DNA from: Paulinella micropora
Lineage: Eukaryota > Cercozoa > Imbricatea > Euglyphida > Paulinellidae
Assembly: GCA_019918135.1 (NCBI GenBank)
Contig: WBZZ01005874.1
Location: forward strand, 60,001 to 85,000
Reading direction: 5' to 3'
Length of the DNA: 25,000 nucleotides
Shown: positions 8,407 to 17,916 of the stretch, piece by piece
Position numbering within the stretch: position 1 is the stretch's first letter
How the letters are laid out: the number at the start of each line of letters is the position of its first letter
Made by a program: the position numbers and the translations under genes
Notes under the pieces: generated by a model
Seen by the model: only the letters and a program-made list of their open reading frames with translations
What the model was told of the DNA's origin: nothing
Database searches by the model: none

Positions 8407-8779
8407 TGCAGCGATAGTGTTCAACTCTTTATTAACAGGTCGTTGTACATCAACCGCCTACGGGTTGTATACAGACTCAAAACCTAGGCGAAGTCAAACT
8501 TGAACTGGCTAGTCAGCATGTCAAACCCAGTGCAAGGAGGTAGTGTTCTGTGAGTCACAGTTCTTCGGTTGTAGACTTTCTCTACTCAAACAAGGAAAGA
8601 ACAAACAGCTAGTAAAGGATGATCATTAAAAAAAATCACTCGAGCATGATTGGCGGTATGGAAAAATCAAGAAGTTTATTGGCGGTACTTTCACAATTGG
8701 GATGTCTAGCTAGACGTCAATGAAATCTGGAGGAGCCACTTCAGGACAATCACAGCCCCAAACACAGCCCCACGCACAA
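8407..8779. other. Non-coding, fragment of a third repeat
   Basis: No ORF. The first 55 bases (ATGCAGCGATAGTGTTC...) resemble 17297-17345, so this is a dispersed repeat fragment. ATTGGCGGTA occurs twice (near 8650 and 8680). The end joins abruptly to the gag copy at 8780. Confidence 0.4.
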
Positions 8780-9470
8780 CCTCTGTCGGTCTCGGTCTCA
8801 TCTCTTTAAATGCTTTCTCCTCTATATATCTCGCCGCACCACTTACATTACCGTATTTTTCTTTGACAATGCCGACTTTCTCAAACGGGCAATGAACCTT
8901 TTTGCTGCGAAGAAATTGAATCACTTTAGATTCCGAGGATGCTGTCGTAACGAGAAGTTGGAACATTCTGCAGCGATGCAGATATTGCTGCTCTTCTCTG
9001 TATCTCTTCTTTCGCAGCAAGTATACACCCTTGTTGGTTCTTGTCATCGCTCTTTTCTTCTTTCTGATTGCCTTTTCCTCCCAAGCTTTCTTCTCTTCCT
9101 TTGTGAGGTCTTTCCAGTTGGCAGGTTTCTCTGTCTGTGTCTTCTGGTCTTGTGGTGTTTGGCTACCTCTCTGTCTCTGTTGTCGTGGTTGTTGTGTCTC
9201 TGTTTCATCTTTTTCGTCTGATCCCTCCGGTGTGTCCACCTCGTGTGGTTTTCTCGGTTCTTCCATGAGTTTCTTCTGCTTTTCTCATCCTGTCACTATC
9301 AGAACCATATTTTGTTTTTTTGCCGCTTTATGGTCTTGGAAAGCATCATGAAACATATCCCCGACTGTTATGCTAATCCCGTAGGCATACTCCTCTATCT
9401 GGTAATAGCAACTCTGTAAATCCTTTTTGTTTCCGCAAACACCTGTGTGTGAGACATCAATGGTCTCATG
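8780..9470 (-). pseudogene. Truncated gag copy
   Basis: Encodes the same residues as the neighbouring gag from MEEPRKPHEVD to MRPRPTE, then runs out of homology at 8780 and reads about 26 unrelated residues to a stop at 8706. Upstream of 9266 it has the same TGA as the other copy (near 9285) and a one-base deletion near 9436 that shifts the N-terminal part. Not functional. Confidence 0.85.
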
Positions 9471-9501
9471 CTAATCGCATGGTGCCGAAATTCGTTTCCC
9501 C

Positions 9502-9515
9502 AGCGGCTTATAACG
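9502..9515 (-). other. Probable primer-binding site, second copy
   Basis: Same AGCGGCTTATAACG (plus strand) directly inside LTR-I copy 3 as at 7701-7714. Same reading and doubts. Confidence 0.4.
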
Positions 9516-9857
9516 GTTGATTAGGTAATTACCCGGTCACTCACGGACCTAATCACATACCTTTACACTCCGGTTTGCTGAGGGACTCCGTTAGAAGCCA
9601 CGATGCCAATCGACACTTTAATTCGCAAGTAGATCAGTAGTAGAACTGACAAACTCAAAGGTAATGACGAAACTGAAATAAAGTCCGCAGGACTGTAATT
9701 ATTACACAATGGTTATTGTCCAATCCTGAAATACCAATATAGACCGTTACGTCCGTTACCATTATTGACTAGAACTATACGGTCATTCGACTATACGAAT
9801 AAATTACGTACCAGTCACAAAGCAATTACTAATAGTAAACTTAGTTACCTACCAACG
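9516..9857 (-). repeat. LTR-I copy 3 (5' LTR of truncated element)
   Basis: 342 bp. Matches LTR-I copy 2 with about three visible differences, all near the right end. Right flank CTGTAG; no matching flank that would show a target-site duplication. Confidence 0.85.
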
Positions 9858-10660
9858 CTGTAGTATATTCGGGCCTACCCAACGAGAAGAAGATTAACAC
9901 TCTACTCTCCCTACCTCGCAGATGAGTAAGAGAAATATGTGAAAACCACATACATTTATATCATACAAGAATACATAGATGTGATGACCTCCAAGGGAAT
10001 GACAGCATAAATGTGTAATAAAAATATGATAATATATATGTTTATATATTGCAGTTATTCACACATATGATCATAACATAAAAACTAAAATTTGGAAGCG
10101 CTTCCCGTAGGGGGTATGAAAAGAAGACACAATAATATAATATATGAGGACAAAGACACTATATCTGTAATTATCGGCGGATTTGGTACATCTGTCTGGT
10201 TGCCGGATCGTGTTGTTCCACATTCCCATGTGGCACGTTCACCGACCAGAAAGCAGACTCCAGGTTGGCCTCTTATAAATTTTTATATATGTAGTCTGAC
10301 TCTATATAAGTAATACGAACTCGAGGTAGTTCGTGTTCCGGGGCTTACACCAACCCTGGAACACGAACGTACCAAGTAATTGCAACTAAGGCTGTCGGGG
10401 TTGGTCGCCGCCAGTCGTCGTCGGTCCAACTGCGCGGGCGCATCCCTTCCTACCCCTCGACTTAGTTAACTTATACGACTAAATGGATAATACCTCTTAT
10501 GGGGGAGGAGAGAGAACGGGTGAAAGTCCAGGCACATCTTGCCTCTTCTCCTTCTAGGAGGTATGATGTGTTTGGAACGGGCTATCGGTCACGCCTGCGC
10601 TTAGGTCACCTACATCACTCCCCTCAATGTACAGTATGCGGGAAATATAAAATACGAAAA
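9858..10660. other. AT-rich non-coding region with hairpins
   Basis: No convincing gene; a 73-codon plus-strand frame at 10092-10313 has no recognisable motif. It holds a 6-bp-stem hairpin (CCACAT TCCC ATGTGG, 10218-10233), a TATA-like TATATAAG (10303-10310), and an 11-bp-stem hairpin (10329-10368). It lies where the 3' end and 3' LTR of the second Copia element should be, but I could not find an LTR-II copy here. Confidence 0.4.
10329..10368. repeat. 11-bp inverted repeat
   Basis: GTTCGTGTTCC at 10329-10339 pairs perfectly with GGAACACGAAC at 10358-10368; a further three pairs are possible after one mismatch. It follows a TATA-like box by about 20 bases, so it may be the start of a transcript or part of an unrecognised LTR. 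Function unknown. Confidence 0.6.
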
Positions 10661-11330
10661 TTAAGACGATCTGCTTCCGAAAATATAACTATAAATGATC
10701 ATAGCGTGAACGGTTATGCGGAAAATACCCAGTACTTGCAACGCGATTTTACCACCGAACTTCGCGAGAAATTCTTTCTCCAACTTTACCGAGATTTGGT
10801 CAGCCAGATAATTGAATCTTTCGTACGTAAAATTTATTTTGGTAAATAAATCCGCGATGTTTTTCTCCGTCGGTACCCGGAACAATTTGACAACTCCCTT
10901 CTTGACCAACTTCTCGAGTAGGTGGTACCTTACATCGATATGTTTGGTCCTCGACTCCCCCTAACCCCCTCTCTGAGAGGATGATAGTTCCCTCATTGTC
11001 CTCGAATAGAGGGGTAAATCCTTTTATGGGCAATCCGATATCACGGAGGGACTGTCTCAGCGCAAGTAGCTCCCTTACGGCTTCACTGGCTGATACCGTT
11101 TCCGATTCAAGGGTGGACTGGGCTATGACGGTTTGTAGCTTCGAAAACCAAGCTATCGGCGCCCCGTTGAAGAGGAAGATATACCCGAAACGAGATTTCC
11201 TCGTAACCTTCTCCCCGGCGAAGTCTGAGTCGACGTACCCCACAAGGGGATGCTCGTCTATCAGCTTTTCAACGTGTCGAGGGGGGTTACAGGTCCTGGA
11301 AAGTTCTGATGAAATTCCAGGCTTCTACCT
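10661..11330 (-). pseudogene. Copia RNase H fragment
   Basis: GYVDSDFAGE (first catalytic Asp), APIAWFSKLQTVIAQSTLESE (second acidic residue), LFEDNEGTI (third) and EKNIADLFTK (fourth) give the complete Copia RNase H signature. A frameshift at about 10940-10960 moves the last part into another frame (starting near VKKGVVKLFRVPTEKN). It opens at about 11330 without any RT upstream on the same strand; the neighbouring RT is on the plus strand. It ends with a stop at 10661. Confidence 0.85.
11295..11321. repeat. Short inverted repeat at strand-switch point
   Basis: CCTGGAA (11295-11301) and TTCCAGG (11315-11321) form a perfect 7-bp inverted repeat exactly where coding switches from the minus-strand RNase H to the plus-strand spacer. 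Such short repeats can favour inversion or template switching, but 7 bp can also arise by chance. Confidence 0.5.
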
Positions 11331-12496
11331 CTAACCATTTACGGGAAGAAGAGGGTCCCATTCTTAACCTATGGGCGCAACCCATCAGAAGTAGTACACT
11401 GCCGGTTTCGGCCAAAAAGCAGTGTGAGGGTTTCAACATAAATGGAGTCCGGTGTGCGTGGAAAGTTGGGGCCGCACGGGCACAGAAAGTGGGAAGTCAA
11501 TGCGTGACAAGGATGGCGGTGCATGGGTGTGATTTTTGCTCACACCACGACGGTACGGAGCAAATGAGGGGAGAACTCTTGGCCGTTATTAGGGCACAGC
11601 TGAACAGGGGGAGTATGCCGTTCAAAGGTGCCTTGACACTAGCTCCGATGGAATGGATCTTACTGCAGTGGACTAGGGTAGAACAGGACCCCTCTCCTAT
11701 TCGCTCTATTTCTCTCATATCATCCTCAAGCATGGCATCACACAGATCCGCTTTTGTTCACAGCTCAAACGCTGCATCATCCTCTTCTACCGGCTATATG
11801 CCCTCTACTTCAGCTGTACAACGTTCTAACCCAAATACAGAAACGGGTGAGAACGTTGAGGTTGCAGTAAAGGGAATCACTCAGGTAGGACAGGACAAGA
11901 GAGAAAGAGGTGAGGGGGAGACGATGCTTGACGAAGACGATGACGAAAACGATTCCCCTACCTCTCCCCCGAAGTTCTCTTCTCCCCCTGACCCATCTGT
12001 ACAACGCTCAAACTCTCAGAAAGAGATGAGTCAGAGCGCGAAGGATGGGGCACGGGGGGGGGGGGGGGGGGAGATAGGAAGGAAGGACAAGGGAGCACGC
12101 CCCCCACTATCACACCTTGTAGCACGTTCCCCATTACCACGCCTTGCATCAAGTGAGTCAAGCCAAGGGTTGGAGAGCTATAGAGACAGGATAAGGAACG
12201 ACTCTACAGTTGCATGGCGGTGGGATGAGGGAAAGATGGTGATTGTTGGGGGAAATGGGGAGATACCTTCTCTTGATGAGATACAAAGGTTGATAGGGGC
12301 GTTAGTAGAGGATGCAAAAGAGTTAGAAGTGAGGGATTCCCTTATTACTGGGAAGAACGGGCAGGTGAACGAGTTCTATGATGAGCTTTACATAGATATT
12401 CAGAGCTTCGTCATCTCAATGGCCCATAAGTGGAAAGATCCCTTTGCTAGAGGACTAATTGCGTCGTTCCCCCCACCTCCGAGCTCAACTGTCTGA
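11309..12496 (+). pseudogene. Gag-pol spacer with Cys/His module
   Basis: 395 residues. Near the front is a Cys/His cluster: QC39-x9-C49, then C65, C74, C77-x2-H80 (GCDFCSHHDG). The rest is Ser/Pro-rich and acidic, with an 18-G run at 12054-12071 coding for glycines, then a more ordered part (AWRWDEGKMVIVGG; SFVISMAHKWKDPFARGL). The C-x9-C ... C-x2-H pattern recurs in the first element at 5750-5661. In sequence order it precedes the protease, so it belongs to the Gag-Pol junction. The first Met lies at the rearrangement point and is probably not a true start. Confidence 0.6.
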
Positions 12497-13062
12497 GTAC
12501 AGGGAGTATTTACAACGCATAGGGGTAGAAGAGGGAGATGATCACAACATACCACCTTCAAGACTCACTACCTCTCCTACACCTCACCCTCATCACCTGA
12601 AAAGGAATGTGCTGTGATGATGCATGAGAGAGAGGAAGATGAGAAAGAGATACCAGAAAGGGGTATGGCGGGGATGGTGTGGGTAGATGATAGTGGGGCT
12701 AGCGAGTCCCAATCACCCCATAAGGACGTATTCGTCAGGATGAAAGACAATCCCCAGAGGTTTAAAATTGCCAAAGGTAGTATCAAAACCGAATATAAGG
12801 GAAAGGTTTTGACGCAACTTTCAGGGGCAAACGGGGAGCCGATCCAAGTGTATGATTCGCACACAACATACAACCCTCACCTGAGTTACGGACTAGTAGC
12901 TACCTCAGCCTGGTTGAAGCGTGGGCTTGCAGTTGTTCATCACTGAACAATCAGGTGGTTGTCTTGAAATTCCCAATTCACATCAAAGAAGATCAAATTG
13001 TCGCAAGGGGCAGGTCTCTCCCCAACAATCTGTTCGTCTTTGACCACCAGGAATGGCCCCTT
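12497..13062 (+). pseudogene. Copia protease and pre-integrase region
   Basis: The retroelement aspartic protease cuts Gag-Pol. WVDDSGAS, near 12690-12715, holds the D-S-G catalytic triplet followed by Ala-Ser as in Copia proteases. About 65 residues on comes NPHLSYGLVATSAWLKRGL, the position of the P..NLLS..L motif. After a TGA at 12943-12945, VLKFPIHIKEDQIVARG and NNLFVFDHQEWP follow in another frame and match the pre-integrase part of the first element. Upstream, 12497-12610 keeps coding in a shifted frame (SEYREYLQRIGVEEGDD). Confidence 0.75.
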
Positions 13063-13355
13063 TAGACCCAAATAATGCTGCCTGCTTCGGCATAGACCTG
13101 TGGCTCATTGACTTCACCACTGCCTACCTGCATGCCAAAATGCCTTATGATATCTATATCAAGCCCCCCCCCCCCCCCCGGGTTTTGAGAGAGAAGGTTT
13201 CCTTTGGCTTCTCAGGAAGGCTCTTTACTGCCATCCTGAAGCGGGGAAACAGTTGGAAAGCAAGCGTTCATCACCTTCTCTCTCGACCGGGCTTCCTTTA
13301 TCAAGCACGCCAGGAACCCCATAAGTACCCAGCTTCTTTCATTCCATGTCGATGA
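13053..13355 (+). pseudogene. Copia RT fragment (first catalytic Asp)
   Basis: CFGIDLWLIDFTTAYLHAKM and YIKPP correspond to D.K.AFL.G.L...IYM.QP of Copia RT; the first catalytic Asp lies in IDFTTAY. It joins the pre-integrase sequence directly, so the whole integrase and the start of RT have been deleted at about 13055-13075. A run of 16 C (13164-13179) sits at the Pro position and the frame is lost after it. Confidence 0.75.
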
Positions 13356-13992
13356 TGGCCTTCACGCCGCTGACGAAGCCAAACACACAACCCTTGTAGA
13401 AAGTATGAAGAAGCATGGCTTTAGGTGTAAGAACCTAGGGAAGGCTACGGAGTTCAAAAATATACAGATAGTCCAATCGGGTAAAGGGATTTTATTGCAT
13501 CAACGGAAGTATGAACTACTCATCCTAGGTGAGCTAGATTATATGAAGGAGGTGCCCGCCAAAACTCCCTTCACATCAGAGAACCCTGCCCCCCTGAAAG
13601 TAGGACACCGCCTGTTCAAGTACGATCTTAGGTGTTTAATCGGCATGCTCATCTTTCTCGCTGTCCACACTCGCCCTCTCTTGATCTGCCCGTTAAGCAT
13701 AGCTGCGAAACAACAAGTCCCGTCTCCAGAAATATCTTATGCCATGGTTCACCGTATGTTCTTATGGTTGCTGACACCTAGAGCCCTATATTTCAAACGG
13801 GGTGATATGAGGTTGGTCAAGATGTTGACCGAAGGGTTTCTTGTCCCCAAGCTCCCCAAATCCTGGAGACCGGCAGAGGGATCATCCGCCGCTGAAAGGG
13901 CATTAGGGCTTTACCCATGCGAGGCCACGGAAATTAATGTCTTCAGTGTCCCCGTGATAGCTAACGTTGAAGTCCCCACCCATCCTCCATAG
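13340..13992 (+). pseudogene. Copia RT, C-terminal part
   Basis: Just upstream, in another frame, is SFHVDDGLHAADEA (13338-13380), the DD box. The open frame from 13405 continues with GKATEFKNIQIVQ, LLHQRKYELLIL, a connection region with LIFLAVHTRPLL, and SYAMVHRMFLWL...YFKRGD. These match residue for residue the layout of the first element (GVAKEFKRIEIVQ, LLHQNRYQNQIL, TRPD, YAMLGRIFRYL). It ends near the start of RNase H, which appears on the other strand at 11330-10661. Confidence 0.8.
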
Positions 13993-14004
13993 GGTAGATT
14001 ACCC

Positions 14005-14514
14005 CTAGAGGCGTTGGGTCACCCGCATGTCAAGGGAGGTGACAAAAAGATTATCTTTCAGGAGGGAAATAGATCGTGGTTGAGTGATAGGAGGATGAGC
14101 ATGCATGTTATGTGTGCGTATATTGCCCTCTCTCTTTTCATCTCTCGATTCTGATGCGTGAGGTGGCGATGCTTGTAGATCAAAAGAGGAAGGAGGTGGG
14201 GTGGTGTCGTATGAGAGGTTTGACCCTTCTTCGTCCGTTTCCTCTTTTTCCATCATGTTTATGCTTAACATGTGATTGATGTAACCTACCTCCCCTACTC
14301 CCTTTTCTCCTTCCTCTTCATCAAGAGTAGCAGACTCTTCGTCTGAACCTGCAGTTTCGGACTCCTCTTCTTCTTCAGAACCATCAGAAGAAGAGGAGTC
14401 AGAACCCCCTGCGTTCAAATTAATCGTCTTTGCTTTGGCTGTACTCTTTTTGATGAAGTCAGATGCCTTCAGCTTCCTTTTCTCCTTACCTCCCTCTCCT
14501 TTCTGTCGTCTCAT
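14005..14514 (-). pseudogene. Gag C-terminal acidic spacer
   Basis: 169 residues. The front is basic (MRRQKGEGGKEKRKLKASDF), the middle is a Ser/Glu/Asp-rich acidic block, the end has no motif. It occupies the same place after the knuckle as the acidic spacer of the first element. It ends close to the strand switch at about 14000. Confidence 0.6.
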
Positions 14515-14917
14515 CTTTCTCCTCCCTTTCCTGCCCTCCTTACTCTTACTTGTCCTTGTTAGACTCAGCTCCCCTACACCTTTACCTAGGGTAACTATCC
14601 TCGCTGCCTTCCTCCTTATGGGGCAGTTTACAGGGACATGTCAGTTTCGGAGGGCATTCAGGAAGGGAACAAGGAACAATGCAGATCTTGATCTGGTGGT
14701 CTCCATGGCAGTTGTAACAACCTTCCTTATGGGGTGTTCTCCCAGTTTGGTTACCCATAAGGTTGACTGAAATGGGGTCACTCCTTGTCCCAGTACCAGA
14801 TGAAGCTTTAGTTGACGGGGAACGGAAACCACCCCCCGACGCATAAAGTTTTTTCAACTTTGATTTGGATTCCTCTGTCTGAGCTATCTGCTCTATCACT
14901 TTCACAAGGACTCCCAA
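14515..14917 (-). pseudogene. Gag zinc-knuckle segment
   Basis: Shows CYNCHGDHQIKIC, a C-x2-C-x3-H-x4-C knuckle one residue shorter than the standard C-x2-C-x4-H-x4-C, followed by more cysteines (IVPCSLPECPPKLTCPC). The shorter spacing may be a codon deletion or a variant knuckle. The next frame upstream carries the Gag core; a small indel near 14920 separates them. Confidence 0.75.
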
Positions 14918-14928
14918 CCCGGTCGTTC

Positions 14929-15640
14929 CTATGGAAGGAGACTGGTGACCTTGTTACGATAACTATCGAATTCAGTCAAGTGTTCGATCTTTTTCATCAT
15001 CATCTCTATCTTGACAAGCTCAGGGTACGAGACCCTCATGACTGTCTCCTGATCAGCTATATTACTATGAAAAACAGTTAGCCAAGGTCTCACATCTTGA
15101 ACCTTTTTGGGGTAGGAGTAGTCAAGAAAATCTTGACGTTCCTTCCACTTGACGAGATCAAGTCCACCATATCTCTTCCTCAACGCCATGAAACACTCGA
15201 CCCCGTCTGTGCCAGTTGTTCTAATAACCGACATCGCGTCCTTGTCCTTGTTACAGGACTGAATTAAAAGAGCAAATGCGAATCGGTTATGCTTCATCTT
15301 TCTCCTTTCCTCTACCTGCTGATAGTATCTGTCTGTTGCTAAAGGGGCAAGAAGAGGGTTTAGTTTAGAAGCAGCAGTCAGAATAGGGACTCCAGCAGAC
15401 CCTTTTCGTTCAGCGGTTGCTGAGGTAGAAGAGGAATCAGGTTGAGCAGGACTAGGGGAAGGATTGTCTTTCTGTTCCCGTTTAATAGATGGAGCGGCAC
15501 TGGAGGAAGAGCTCCTAGTAGCACTGGAGGAGGAGCTACTATGTTCCTTTTTGACTACAACAGGTCTCTTCTTACCTCCCTGATCCTGATCCTCATCCTC
15601 ACTATCTGTGGTAGGTGAGAGGAATAGTTCTAGGTGGTGT
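14929..15640 (-). pseudogene. Gag core (Copia gag/UBN2-like)
   Basis: The open frame runs without a stop from about 15640 to 14929. A Ser-rich linker (SSSSSSATRSSSSSAAPSIK) leads into the Gag core: FALLIQSCNKDKDAMSVIRT, VECFMALRKRYGG, RQDFLDYSYPKKVQDVRPWL, and a helical end. The order A..L..L.......W..L...Y follows the Retrotran_gag_2/UBN2 pattern of Copia Gag proteins. Upstream it is separated from the N-terminal part by a shift at or near the C6 run at 15644-15649. Confidence 0.75.
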
Positions 15641-15892
15641 ATCGGGGGGATCGAAAGAGCTCACCTGTTTTGCCTGTAAAAATAAAGGGTGTCGCCTGTG
15701 GGGGGGTAGCTCCCCTATTCCCAATGGGTCATGGATAGCCAATGTAGCAAGAAACCCGTACTTCCAGTTATCCCAGTCTGGGTCTTTGCTATTGAATGGT
15801 GGGGGATCGCACTTTGAACCCTTTATGTAACGACGTCCCAAACATGGGGTAAGCCATGTTCTGGACCAAAGTGCGGAAGATAGGAGTCTCAA
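15602..15892 (-). pseudogene. Gag N-terminal part
   Basis: Contains PPFNSKDPDWDNWKYGFLAT, like the F.G.NY..W...M start of Copia Gag, and PLGIGELPP. Frame opens at 15892 without an ATG; the real start is probably lost or further upstream in another frame. It continues into the Gag core after a one-base shift near 15645. Confidence 0.7.
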
Positions 15893-16155
15893 CTATCGAT
15901 AAATTCCTACGGTAGAAATGGGGAAATCATCATTAGGGGTGAAGCAATTTGGTGTGTCTGTGCTATGCTGTCTAGCCACAAGACACGTTTGAGGTGGGTG
16001 CCTTCAGCCAGCCCACGAAATGTTGTCGACTGGCTGCTGCACGTCCGAGCCGACCCTTGCACTTATCTATTGAAGGCCTAATGCCTCTCCTTCCAGACTT
16101 TGTGCAACTGATTAAAGCTGCTGACGCAGAGTTCGCTAATCAAGGCTCGATAACC
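15893..16155 (-). mobile_element. Leader of second Copia element with primer-like site
   Basis: Non-coding between the 5' LTR-II and gag. The bases next to the LTR (16144-16155) read GGCTCGATAACC on the plus strand, conserved at 8180-8191. Apart from one additional G it looks like a Met-tRNA anticodon arm (GGCTCATAACC as I recall it), so priming by an internal tRNA segment is possible. Confidence 0.5.
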
Positions 16156-16363
16156 TGTTTGACCACTATTATTATTAATAGTATAATGACATATGATAGC
16201 TACAACACTCAAACAGCATTACTACAGCTTTAATAAGAAAAAGCGCCAACAGAACACGCCACGTAACTTGACTGGCCGGCTCGTAAGTCATGGCTCTACC
16301 GACACCGTTACTCTGATACTGCCTGTCCTTAACTATTAATTAAGATTATTATAAGTTCCAACA
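16156..16363 (-). repeat. LTR-II copy 3 (5' LTR of second Copia element)
   Basis: 208 bp from TGTTTGACC to TTCCAACA. Shares the palindrome (16270-16327), the TTTAATAAGAAAAAG block and the AT-rich right end with copy 1. Right flank GTCAA. An ATTATTATTAATAG stretch inside is specific to this copy. Confidence 0.7.
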
Positions 16364-17404
16364 GTCAAAGATCATTATCACTGAAATTGAACTCATCAGT
16401 AGCTATATCGGCACGGCGTATTTGGTGCTTCATTGGTTCATCTCAGCTATGTAATACCCTGCCACCTAATTTTCTACTGCTCGACATCGCCCTCCGATAT
16501 CATCGCTCGCTACTGCGCCTCAATTGTCACACGGTCCCGATGCAAATCATGGATATCCGGCCCCGGCTGATCATCCGCATCGCGCAATCATAGACGCATC
16601 ACTCTTTTACTTTCCTATGGCCCAGTTTAAGAGACTCATCCACCTCTCTTTTTCCTTTTGACATTTTTTTTTTTTAGCGAGACATCATACTTCGTTCGTT
16701 AATCACTCATCCTGTACGCAACTCAATTCAACCGTTAGGTCGGGGGGGGGGGGAGGGGGGGAGCTATCAGACTGAGCACCTTGACGACCGGCCAAAACCT
16801 TTACCGTTAATAATTCACTTTTTGACCGGTTCATTAGATTCTCCTCTGCACGACTTTTCGACTTCACTAACTAGTTTTCGATTCCGTTCAGAAATGATTT
16901 CAAACCATCAAGTCAAAGTCTATTGTCTTTTTCCCGATTTCCAGTGAAACACGCACGTTGCGGTAAATTTGTGGACAAGGGTATTAATAACACTAGTGAC
17001 GAAAAACAATCTTTGACTGTCTTTTTACGGTTACGTAACGTTCCCAGTCATTTTCGCCTAGGCCTCCCAAATCAATTTTGGTTTTCGAGTTCACCAACCC
17101 GACACTATCCGTTTTATGACTGTTAACTAGAAACAAAAAGACACTATCCGTTTGAGAACTGGGGACCTCACAATCTACGATTCATCCTCGATCGTAAGTT
17201 GCCTCCAAGCCTGCAACGAGTTCGAAATTACGCAAATAAACGAAGTGACCTCTCTACTATTTACTGGTATTTACCTGCTCTCACAGAGTCAGGACTCGAT
17301 GCAGCCATAGTGTTCTTAATAAGAGTTCGTTGTATCTGCCCACTTGAAAGTATCTGCCCACTTGAAAAGTTATATACAAACAAGTTCTTTCTGTTCTTTT
17401 CTTG
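16364..17404. other. Non-coding region
   Basis: No gene seen; short open frames have no motif or codon bias. Contains a G12-A-G7-A-G tract at 16742-16763 (possible G-quadruplex), GACACTATCCGTTT twice (about 17101 and 17142), and a stretch at 17297-17345 resembling 8407-8460 and part of LTR-II, so old LTR-like debris is present. Confidence 0.5.
17332..17367. repeat. 18-bp direct tandem duplication
   Basis: GTATCTGCCCACTTGAAA occurs twice back to back with no mismatch. A recent slippage-type duplication. Confidence 0.9.

Positions 17405-17443
<39 letters not shown>
17405..17443. repeat. (ATT)n microsatellite
   Basis: About 13 perfect ATT units. It lies just upstream of the first LINE 5' UTR copy and has the same unit as the 3' tail of the LINE at 24025-24074. 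It could be the tail of an otherwise lost LINE, or the target into which one inserted. Confidence 0.9.
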
Positions 17444-17916
17444 TTGGGGGGCACCAATACATGGTTGGATGCCACCGCCACACGGCGGGGTTGGGGCCGT
17501 TGGCAGCTTGTTATGAGGGGTACATAATCAGTGCTCCACTGATTCATGAGACGGGACCTTTTACTGAGAGAAGCTCTCTCACCACGCTCACTGCTCTTGG
17601 CTCGGGGTGGCCTCTGGTATCACTCGGGGTGAGTGCGGGGGGTGGGGGTTATCTGAGGGAGGGGGTTGGGCTCAGTGGGTCACTGGACAGGTTGGTTAAC
17701 TAAACTACTGTCGGTATGAGTGGGTACGAAGGCGAGAGGCCCCACACATTTCCACAAGCCTTGAAATCACTCAACTGCCACAGTAGCGACTGCCTGGACG
17801 CGGGGCTCATGACTCACCCTCTCTCCCAGAACCCCTCGTGCTCACTTTGCGGATGCCATGGGGATGCTTTGGCGGAGGGTCGGGACGTGTTGGGTGCATG
17901 TGACCGGGCCTGTCTT

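Larger units (their letters stand above)
8780..9857 (-). mobile_element. Truncated second LTR-I Copia element
   Basis: Near-identical to 6978-8057 across the gag start, primer-like site and whole 5' LTR. The right edge is the natural LTR end, while the left edge cuts gag at an arbitrary codon, so this is a separate copy that lost everything downstream of early gag (or a duplicated piece of the neighbour). Differences seen are a lost base near 9436, T to G near 9461, and three changes at the LTR end. Confidence 0.85.
10450..16363 (-). mobile_element. Second Copia element, rearranged, 5' LTR-II
   Basis: The parts, right to left, are 5' LTR-II (16156-16363), leader (15893-16155), Gag (15892-14005, minus), protease/pre-integrase/RT (11309-13992, plus) and RNase H (about 11330-10661, minus). 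Turning the 11.3-14.0 kb part over gives the normal Copia order Gag-PR-RT-RH, with integrase missing. The alternative is remnants of two elements in head-to-head contact. The left boundary is uncertain because no 3' LTR or clear polypurine tract was found. Confidence 0.6.

Noticed and set aside
621..9857. CRISPR-like array from the repeated 340-bp blocks
   Set aside because: Repeats are far too long and too far apart, have LTR termini, polypurine tract and Copia genes beside them.
10092..10313. 73-residue frame as a possible small gene
   Set aside because: No motif, no homologous neighbour, AT-rich surroundings; length expected by chance.
10439..10460. Polypurine tract of the second Copia element (GAGGGGTAGGAAGGG on the minus strand)
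   Set aside because: Position is plausible but no LTR-II start follows it, so it is not annotated.
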